Positions 1 through 4,625 of a stretch of 5,083 nt of DNA are shown here, in pieces; the stretch's first letter is position 1, and each line of letters starts with the position of its first letter. Source of the stretch: Verrucomicrobiales bacterium (GTDB lineage: Bacteria; Verrucomicrobiota; Verrucomicrobiia; Verrucomicrobiales; Verrucomicrobiaceae); NCBI GenBank assembly GCA_003453085.1, contig DMMK01000101.1, forward strand, positions 1 through 5,083. Direction: 5' to 3'. The position numbers and the translations under genes were made by a program. Under the pieces are notes generated by a model that saw only the letters and a program-made list of their open reading frames with translations, was not told where the DNA came from and did no database searches.

Positions 1-922
1 CTTCAGGAGAACCGTATTTCAGGGCTTCGTTGAAGTAGATGGCAGCAGCCTTGGTCTTGCCCATGCGCTGGTAGAATTTACCGACGGCCAGGGACTGCGT
101 GGCTTCGGCGGCATTCACCTGCTGGAGAATCATCTCAGCTTCATTGGCGCGGTCACCCTTGGGGTTGGTGGACATGTAGGTGGTCAGCGCATCGCGGGTA
201 GCCACGAGGTTCGACTTGTCTTCACTGCGGCTGGCGGCAACGCTGCTGATGGAGCCAATGCGGAACTGGGCTTCGCCAGCCTGCTTGGTGTTCGGATAAT
301 TTTCCACCACGTTCTGATAGGCGAGCACGGACTTGTCCTTCTCACCCAGATCCTGGTAGATTTCGGCGATGCTAAATTGAGCCAGAGGCGCCAGCTTGCC
401 GAAAGGAGCGTTCTTGATGATCTTCTGATACAGCTTGATCACTTCTTCGCCACCCATCTTCACCGGCAGGATGAGCATGGCGCGCTGACGGCGGCCCCCG
501 CGGGCTTCTTCCGCCAGTTCATACTGCTGTTGGAGGGCATCATTGAAACGGGCGCTGGAGCGGTGGTCGTCAATGAACTTCTGAAAGGCATCGAAAGCGG
601 TCGTCACATCGCTGTTGGCACGGGTGATCAGGGCACTGGCGTAAGCGGCTTCCGAGGCGGCGATCGTGAACGGATACTGCTTCACGATGGCGTTGTACTG
701 GCTCTGGGCGCGGCCAGTCTTGCCTGCATTCTGCGCTTCGCGGGCAGACATCAGCAGCGCAGTCGCCTGGGCTTCCTGGACCTGGCGCTCATCGGCACCG
801 GGGGCTTGTTTGCCCTTCTTTTCAAACAGTCCCAGGAAAGCTGGGGAGCTGGTGGGCAGAAGAAACAATGATGCTGCCGCAAGGGCGCAAGCGGACAGTC
901 TGGGAAGAACAGGTTCTCTCAT
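1..922 (-). CDS. BamD/YfiO-like TPR protein, exported, 3' end outside window
   Basis: Reading the minus strand from ATG at 922 gives 307 codons with no stop before the window edge, so the C-terminus is missing. The start is bounded by an in-frame TAG (TAG TAT CCT GCT CCG ATG), and it is the first ATG after that stop. Residues 1-29 look like a type I signal peptide: Arg residues, a hydrophobic core ALAAASLFLLP, and likely cleavage after SPA. The mature part is helical with TPR-type pairs: GKTGRAQSQYNAIVKQYP (68-84), TTAFDAFQKFIDDH (107-120), GEKDKSVLAYQNVVENYP (193-210) and VGKFYQRMGKTKAAAIYFNEA (about 280-300). The last resembles the late BamD repeat around 'FY.r.G.y.AA..yf'. BamD is the outer-membrane lipoprotein partner of BamA in beta-barrel assembly. 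Here no lipobox Cys follows the hydrophobic core and the protein already exceeds E. coli BamD (245 aa), so it may be a periplasmic TPR relative such as CpoB/YbgF-like. The TPR fold and export are fairly sure; the exact role is not. Confidence 0.85.
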   Translation of the reverse strand, partial: MREPVLPRLSACALAAASLFLLPTSSPAFLGLFEKKGKQAPGADERQVQEAQATALLMSAREAQNAGKTGRAQSQYNAIVKQYPFTIAASEAAYASALITRANSDVTTAFDAFQKFIDDHRSSARFNDALQQQYELAEEARGGRRQRAMLILPVKMGGEEVIKLYQKIIKNAPFGKLAPLAQFSIAEIYQDLGEKDKSVLAYQNVVENYPNTKQAGEAQFRIGSISSVAASRSEDKSNLVATRDALTTYMSTNPKGDRANEAEMILQQVNAAEATQSLAVGKFYQRMGKTKAAAIYFNEALKYGSPE

Positions 923-931
923 CGGAGCAGG

Positions 932-960
932 ATACTAAAGGCGTGTAAAGGGAACGTCAA
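932..960 (-). promoter_or_regulatory. Sigma-70-like promoter of the TPR gene, possibly leaderless
   Basis: On the minus strand TTGACG (960-955; five of six matches to TTGACA) is separated by exactly 17 bp from TAGTAT (937-932; four of six matches to TATAAT). Only nine bases (CCTGCTCCG) lie between the -10 element and the ATG at 922. Normal start-site spacing would therefore begin the transcript within about three bases of the ATG, or on its A. There is no Shine-Dalgarno sequence, which fits a leaderless or near-leaderless message. It would allow the TPR gene to be transcribed independently of manA, whose stop is 63 bp upstream. Prediction by eye only. Confidence 0.5.
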
Positions 961-985
961 GCTGCCGGAACGGCGGGTTTCATTC

Positions 986-1963
986 TCACACTCCGCCGCT
1001 GGTGGAAACTGGAATTCGCACTTCCAGCCAGCAAGCATCGGCACTCAGGCCCGTGATTTGCCGCTCTGCCGCCGTCATTTGCGCTGGAATGAGGGCAAAA
1101 TCTCCCTTCTCCAAGGGGCAGCCATTGACACTCATCCCCCCCTGCGCCACGGCCACCGTCAGGTGCTCCCCTTCCCGGCCCAGCAGGCTGGAAGTAGGAT
1201 CGCCCCGGCGGACCTCAAAAAACGGACAGGTGGCCAGAGTGCCATCTGCCTGCGCCAGTTGCATGGCCGGCTCGTGGTCGTCGAAATCCATGCTGCGCAA
1301 TGAAGGGCCGATATGTAGCTCTCGCGGCCGGCCATCCAGTCCTACGCGGTTCCAGTCAAATACCCGATAGGTGGTGTCGCTGTTTTGCTGAACCTCAAAG
1401 ATCACCAGCCCGGCCCCGATGGCATGCAGGCGGCCACTCGGCAAAAACAGGCTATCTCCCGCCGCAGGCCGGATGGCGTGCATCAGATCAGCCACGCTGC
1501 CATCCTGCAGCGCTGCTTCAAACTGAGTCCGAGTGACCCCGGCACGCAGCCCGGCATAAAAACAGGCACCCGGCTGGGCCTGCGCCACATACCACATCTC
1601 CGTCTTCGGCTCGCCTCCCAGCTCCGCCGCCACGGCCGCAGGCGGATGCACCTGGATGGAAAGATCGTCGCACGCATCCAGGATTTTCATCAGCAGCGGA
1701 TACCGCGCCGAGGGATGACTGGCCAAAGCCTCGCCGAAAACCGCCACTCGATGCTGGGTCCACAGCTCATGCAGCGTCATTCCCGCAGCCGCCCCCTCCC
1801 GCACCTGATTCACCGCTTCGGCCCGGTCACAGATCTCCCAGGACTCCCCATACGGCAGCCGGGGATCCGGCAAAGAGCGGCCAAACTGAGACTCCAGATT
1901 TCGGCCTCCCCAAACGCGGGTTTGGTAAATGGGCAGAAAGCGCAATGGCTGATTCCAGATCAT
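986..1963 (-). CDS. manA: Mannose-6-phosphate isomerase, class I (short, Bacillus-type)
   Basis: This 325-residue cytoplasmic zinc enzyme interconverts fructose 6-phosphate and mannose 6-phosphate, feeding GDP-mannose and glycan synthesis or allowing mannose use. The cupin-type family signatures are all present: WGG near the N-terminus (18-20), GESWEICD (39-46), LSIQVHPP (101-108), KTEMWYV (120-126), LPSGRLHAIGAG (174-185) and QQNSDTTYRVFDWNR (192-206). The expected zinc ligands are Gln104, His106, Glu122 and His180; Arg200 corresponds to the conserved active-site arginine. The length matches the short form of about 315 residues rather than the E. coli form of about 390. The start is fixed by an in-frame TAG nine bases upstream (TAG CAT CTT TCC ATG). 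No Shine-Dalgarno sequence is visible. The BamD-like gene follows 63 bp downstream on the same strand; that neighbour appears to have its own promoter, and I see no strong terminator between them. No functional link between the two is evident. Confidence 0.96.
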   Translation of the reverse strand: MIWNQPLRFLPIYQTRVWGGRNLESQFGRSLPDPRLPYGESWEICDRAEAVNQVREGAAAGMTLHELWTQHRVAVFGEALASHPSARYPLLMKILDACDDLSIQVHPPAAVAAELGGEPKTEMWYVAQAQPGACFYAGLRAGVTRTQFEAALQDGSVADLMHAIRPAAGDSLFLPSGRLHAIGAGLVIFEVQQNSDTTYRVFDWNRVGLDGRPRELHIGPSLRSMDFDDHEPAMQLAQADGTLATCPFFEVRRGDPTSSLLGREGEHLTVAVAQGGMSVNGCPLEKGDFALIPAQMTAAERQITGLSADACWLEVRIPVSTSGGV

Positions 1964-2142
1964 GGAAAGATGCTAATGCGCAGGCTTGACGCCCGGCGCA
2001 AGACGCCATTGCAGATAAAGAAATGTGACCAGTGTAAAAATCGTTCAATGAAACTTCTCATCGTGCACGTTGTTGCAAGCACAGGCCGTTGAACGCCACC
2101 ACCCGGCATCTCGCGCTCTTCTCCCACTCCCAGCCACCCACC
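1964..2142. other. Divergent intergenic region between manA and the exported-protein operon
   Basis: These 179 bp must hold the promoters for manA (leftward) and for the exported protein/kinase pair (rightward). I cannot assign either promoter with confidence. Rightward, TTGCAG (2009-2014) lies 18 bp before TGTAAA (2033-2038), a poor match. Leftward, CATTAG and TAGCAT just before the manA ATG resemble -10 elements but lack a good -35. The part nearest manA is GC-rich with an imperfect inverted repeat (1985-2002), the middle (about 2008-2060) is AT-richer, and the part nearest the plus-strand start is strikingly C-rich: positions 2111-2142 contain 19 C and only 3 G in 32 bases. An in-frame TTG at 2089 could extend the plus-strand gene into this region, but it would bury the signal peptide. 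Confidence 0.6.
1985..2002. repeat. Imperfect inverted repeat upstream of manA
   Basis: CTTGaCGC-ccg-GCGCAAG can form seven base pairs with one bulged A and a three-base loop. It lies 22-39 bases upstream of the manA start codon. It could be an operator or a leader hairpin. A TTGCGC stretch on the minus strand that might serve as a -35 falls inside it. It may equally be a chance product of GC-rich sequence. Confidence 0.35.
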
Positions 2143-3129
2143 ATGAAGTCCCTGCTCCTCACCTCCGCACTTTTGGCCGTCGGCCTCGCCCCTGCCGCCC
2201 ATGCCCAGGCACCGGCTACCCCGGCAGTGCCCCAGCCCGGCACGACCCTGACGGAAGCCCAGGTGAACTCCGTGATGACGCAGTTGAAGGAACTGGAAAC
2301 CCAAATCCTGCAAATGCGCGGCAGCAACCTTTCCGGCATCCTGGCCAAACTTCGTGAAGGCACCGCCAGCGACCAGGCCGCCATGAGTCTTTACCTGGAC
2401 TGCGACAAAATCGTGAACAGCGAGCGCAAGGAAGCGGACAAATCGGAAGCCCGCAAGCGCCAGGAAAGCATGCAGCGCAACGCCAAGGGCGGCAACAGCG
2501 ACGACAACGGAGATGCCGCTTTCGCCATACGTCTGGGCATTCAGTACCTCATTCTCACCCTTGAGGCTCATGAGGCCAAAGACGATGAATTTAAAAAGAT
2601 GGTGCCCAAGCTACAGGAATATATCAACTCCGTCGTCGCTGCCGCCCCGAAGCTCAAAGGTGTGGCCTACAACAGGCTCAACAATGCCCTGAACAGCCCG
2701 ATCGTCGAGGCATTCAATCTCAACCGCTACCTCAACCGCAAAGACTGGAGCACCCGCGCAGCTGACGTGGGCAGCATATACATGCAAACCCTCCTGCCCC
2801 TGGCCGCCGTGGACAGTAAAGACAGCCTGCCTGCTCTGTGGGATGCCCGCATCAATGCCGAAGGCATCTTCCGCAAAGAGCAGATGTTCGCCCCGGAATT
2901 TGAGCTCTGGACCCAGAATGAACTGCCCGCCCTGCGCTGGCAGCGCGCCCTTTTTCTCTACGAGAAAGGCCCCTCCACCATCAATGCCCTGGCCGATATG
3001 CTGAAGGTGATCAAGGAAAACCCTGGCCATCCCGATGCCCCCATTTGGGTGAAGACCATGCGGCAGATGGTGAACCAATCTGCCCCGGAGCAAAAGAGCG
3101 CCAACCTGGAACCCTCCGCCAGCTCTTAG
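2143..3129 (+). CDS. Exported helical protein of unknown function
   Basis: I do not recognise this 328-residue protein. It begins with a clear Sec signal peptide: MKS, a hydrophobic core LLLTSALLAVGLA, and probable type I cleavage after AHA (residue 21). A Pro/Ala-rich linker (22-34) follows, then an amphipathic helical stretch with coiled-coil character (about 36-72, around LKELETQILQM). Next comes a charged Lys/Glu/Arg-rich segment with a Gly/Asn/Asp-rich loop (93-125), and then further helices to about residue 312. The tail is low in complexity (NLEPSASS). There is one cysteine (Cys87) and no lipobox or later membrane segment, so a periplasmic location is likely. I chose ATG 2143 over an in-frame TTG at 2089 because the longer form would place 18 polar residues before the signal peptide. 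No Shine-Dalgarno sequence precedes it. The DgkA-family kinase starts 3 bp after its stop, so the two are surely co-transcribed. It may be a lineage-specific Verrucomicrobial family (inference). Confidence 0.85.
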   Translation: MKSLLLTSALLAVGLAPAAHAQAPATPAVPQPGTTLTEAQVNSVMTQLKELETQILQMRGSNLSGILAKLREGTASDQAAMSLYLDCDKIVNSERKEADKSEARKRQESMQRNAKGGNSDDNGDAAFAIRLGIQYLILTLEAHEAKDDEFKKMVPKLQEYINSVVAAAPKLKGVAYNRLNNALNSPIVEAFNLNRYLNRKDWSTRAADVGSIYMQTLLPLAAVDSKDSLPALWDARINAEGIFRKEQMFAPEFELWTQNELPALRWQRALFLYEKGPSTINALADMLKVIKENPGHPDAPIWVKTMRQMVNQSAPEQKSANLEPSASS

Positions 3130-3132
3130 GGC

Positions 3133-3480
3133 ATGGTCGCCTGGCTGGCCAGAGTCCTGCGCAGTTTTGGACCGGCCTTCACAGGCATCGGCACCGCTCT
3201 GCGCAGCCAGCCCAACCTTCAAGTCCACCTCGTGGCCACCCTGGCGGTGACGACTCTCGGGCTGATCCAAAATTTGCCCGCCTGGAAATGGGGCTGCCTG
3301 GGTCTCTGCATCGGCCTCGTCTGGGTGGCCGAGTTACTGAATACCGCCCTGGAGAAACTATGCGACCGCATCACCCTGGAGCAGGATGAGCAGATCCGTC
3401 AGGTCAAAGACATGGCCGCAGGTGCAGTGCTGATCGCCTCTGCCGTCGCGGTTTTTATGGCATTCATGATTTTTCTCTAA
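3133..3480 (+). CDS. dgkA: Diacylglycerol/undecaprenol kinase family membrane protein
   Basis: This 115-residue integral membrane lipid kinase belongs to the DgkA family (Pfam DAGK_prokar). Members phosphorylate diacylglycerol (most Gram-negatives) or undecaprenol (most Gram-positives), recycling lipid carriers used in envelope synthesis. Visible signatures are NLQVHLVA (28-35; compare ERNFRIH), the catalytic block AELLNTALEKLCDRI (66-80), with Glu67, Asn70 and Glu74 matching the catalytic base, Asn and metal-binding Glu of E. coli DgkA, and the third-helix signature VKDMAAGAVLIAS (91-103). Three membrane segments fit at about 33-48, 52-70 and 94-115, and the length is typical. The position that is normally the Glu of ERN is Gln26. 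The ATG lies 3 bp after the stop of the upstream exported protein, with only AGGG directly abutting the start, so translation is probably coupled. Sequence alone does not tell whether the substrate is diacylglycerol or undecaprenol; the NxxxH form leans towards the undecaprenol type. Confidence 0.92.
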   Translation: MVAWLARVLRSFGPAFTGIGTALRSQPNLQVHLVATLAVTTLGLIQNLPAWKWGCLGLCIGLVWVAELLNTALEKLCDRITLEQDEQIRQVKDMAAGAVLIASAVAVFMAFMIFL

Positions 3481-3483
3481 ACA

Positions 3484-3516
3484 GTCGAAGCCACTGACTT
3501 CGGCCCGGCTCGTTTT
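3484..3516 (+). terminator. Possible weak intrinsic terminator after the kinase
   Basis: GTCGAAG (3484-3490) and CTTCGGC (3498-3504) can pair over seven positions, including one G-U, around a seven-base loop. TTTT follows at 3513-3516. The gap of eight bases between stem and T-run makes it imperfect as an intrinsic terminator. It starts 4 bp after the kinase stop codon, which is the expected place for one. Confidence 0.35.
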
Positions 3517-3553
3517 CGGAAGGGTTTTGGGACATTCCAGCCGTTTTTTGGCG

Positions 3554-3606
3554 ATTTTGTAGGCTTTTTGCAGTATATCCTACACAAAACCGTGCATTTT
3601 GTAGGA
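3554..3606. repeat. Three-part repeat with two alternative hairpins upstream of the hydrolase
   Basis: ATTTTGTAGG occurs identically at 3554-3563 and 3596-3605, and an inverted copy CCTACACAAAA sits between them at 3579-3589. The middle copy can pair with the first (nine base pairs, one bulged C, 15-base loop) or with the last (TCCTACA/TGTAGGA core extended by AAA/TTT, ten pairs, one bulged C, eight-base loop). The two structures exclude each other. The array lies 65-117 bases before the hydrolase start in an AT-rich spacer. It could be a set of repressor half-sites or an RNA switch; no long T-run follows either hairpin. Confidence 0.55.
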
Positions 3607-3626
3607 CAATTTGAAAGATTCTAGCT

Positions 3627-3655
3627 TTGATGAAAAATAATTAAAATGGTATTAG
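3627..3655 (+). promoter_or_regulatory. Possible promoter of the hydrolase gene
   Basis: TTGATG (3627-3632) and TATTAG (3650-3655) are spaced by 17 bp, each matching four of six consensus bases, and lie in the AT-rich spacer before the ATG at 3671. A competing reading is TTGAAA (3611-3616) with AATAAT (3636-3641) at the less usual 19-bp spacing. A promoter is expected here because the preceding gene ends 190 bp upstream, but the exact elements are uncertain. Confidence 0.28.
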
Positions 3656-3670
3656 TGCGATTAACAAATA

Positions 3671-4582
3671 ATGAACCAACCCGCACCATCCATCCTTACC
3701 AGACCCGATAAGTCTGTGGATGAACGATGGGAGCTGGTGACCTTCAAATCCCTGGGGGTGGACATTCACGCCTGCTTTGTCCCCAGTGAGTCTTCCCGTT
3801 CCGGCCCCACCCTGATCGTCTCTCACGGCGCAGGCGAGTTTAAGGAAAACTACTTTGAGATGGCGCGAAGCCTCTCACGCCAGGGCATCTCCTGCCTGCT
3901 CCTGGACATGCACGGCCATGGGGCCAGCGGCGGGCATGCCTACCACGTTTCCATCCGCGAATGGGTGGCCGATCTGCTGGCCGCGCTGGATTATCTGGAG
4001 ACGCGGCCTGATGTGGACCCAAAAAAAATCGGTGCCTTTGGTCTTTCCTCAGGCGGTACCGCCATCCTGGAAGTCGCCGCCATTGATCCCCGCCTCCGCG
4101 CCCTCGTGGCCTTGGACGCCACCGTGATGAACACCCTTCCCTGGTCCATCACGCTGACGATGGGCACCCTCTGTGGTGTCGGTTACCTCAAACGCTTGCT
4201 GACGGGCAAAGACCTGCGCATCTCCATCGTGAAGTTGCTCGAAGAAGTCCAGCTCGCCGCAGATCCCGAGATCAATGATCGCCTGAAGGTGGATCCTGGC
4301 AAGCGGCGTGCCTTTGCCAATTTCCCCCTGCCAGGCGCAGGTCATGCCTTCTTTGTAAACACCATCAAGCGTGTTTCCAAAATCAAAGCCGCCACCCTCG
4401 TCATCTGGGGGGAGCAAGATAATCTCGACCCCGTCAGCACGGCCTATCGGCTTCACGATGCCCTCACCTGCGTCAAACATGTCGAAGTGGTCCCAGGCAA
4501 TGGCCACGCAGGACACCTGGACCGCAATAGACAGCGCGTTTTTGACCTGACAGGAGATTGGCTCCTCAAACATCTGGCCTAG
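3671..4582 (+). CDS. Alpha/beta hydrolase (serine hydrolase, Hydrolase_4/dienelactone-hydrolase-like)
   Basis: This 303-residue protein has the complete layout of an alpha/beta hydrolase. LIVSHGAGEFKENY (48-61) supplies the HG oxyanion-hole turn. LLLDMHGHGASGG (76-88) is the typical strand-turn after it. GLSSGG (124-129) is the nucleophile elbow, with Ser126 in GxSxG. VIWGEQDNLDP (244-254) supplies the probable acid Asp250, and GNGHAGH (276-282) the probable catalytic His279 (His282 is the alternative). Residues of about 150-235 between nucleophile and acid form the cap region. No signal peptide or lipobox is visible, so it is probably cytoplasmic; residues 155-172 are mildly hydrophobic. The substrate cannot be told: esterase, lipase/thioesterase or peptidase-like activities all use this fold. 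ATG 3671 has no Shine-Dalgarno sequence. The MprF-like gene follows 43 bp later on the same strand, suggesting a shared transcript and perhaps an aminoacyl-lipid substrate (inference). Confidence 0.92.
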   Translation: MNQPAPSILTRPDKSVDERWELVTFKSLGVDIHACFVPSESSRSGPTLIVSHGAGEFKENYFEMARSLSRQGISCLLLDMHGHGASGGHAYHVSIREWVADLLAALDYLETRPDVDPKKIGAFGLSSGGTAILEVAAIDPRLRALVALDATVMNTLPWSITLTMGTLCGVGYLKRLLTGKDLRISIVKLLEEVQLAADPEINDRLKVDPGKRRAFANFPLPGAGHAFFVNTIKRVSKIKAATLVIWGEQDNLDPVSTAYRLHDALTCVKHVEVVPGNGHAGHLDRNRQRVFDLTGDWLLKHLA

Positions 4583-4596
4583 CGTCTTCGCAGAAA

Positions 4597-4608
4597 AGGT
4601 GTACACCT
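4597..4608. promoter_or_regulatory. Perfect 12-bp palindrome, possible operator
   Basis: AGGTGTACACCT is an exact palindrome and occupies more than a quarter of the 43-bp gap between the hydrolase stop and the next ATG. It is too compact, and lacks a T-run, for an intrinsic terminator. Its symmetry suits binding by a dimeric regulator, but I cannot name one. An in-frame GTG at 4599 falls inside it, so it could be coding if the next gene starts earlier. Confidence 0.35.
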
Positions 4609-4625
4609 ATCAGCCTTCCCCCATC

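Noticed and set aside
377..871. 164-codon plus-strand open frame
   Set aside because: It is antisense to the BamD-like gene, which has a signal peptide and TPR patterns in its own frame; the plus-strand translation has no recognisable features.
887..898. LSAC (residues 9-12) in the BamD-like protein as a lipobox
   Set aside because: It comes before the hydrophobic core, not after it, so it cannot be a lipoprotein cleavage site.
964..974. GCCG-GAA-CGGC hairpin after manA as a terminator
   Set aside because: The stem is only four base pairs and no T-run follows on the minus strand.
1385..2092. 235-codon plus-strand open frame rich in Arg, His, Gln and Pro
   Set aside because: It is antisense to manA, whose catalytic motifs are unmistakable; the composition is typical of a shadow frame in GC-rich DNA.
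2089..2142. TTG-initiated N-terminal extension of the exported protein
   Set aside because: It would put 18 mostly polar residues ahead of a clean signal peptide that begins MKSLLL at the ATG.
1960..2571. 203-codon minus-strand open frame across the divergent spacer
   Set aside because: It overlaps the start of the exported-protein gene, which has a convincing signal peptide, and contains Gly/His-rich shadow sequence without motifs.
2611..3270. 219-codon minus-strand open frame
   Set aside because: It is antisense to the exported protein and the DgkA-family kinase; the Gly/Gln/His-rich composition looks like a shadow.
4049..4606. 185-codon minus-strand open frame
   Set aside because: It is antisense to the alpha/beta hydrolase, which carries a complete catalytic triad layout.
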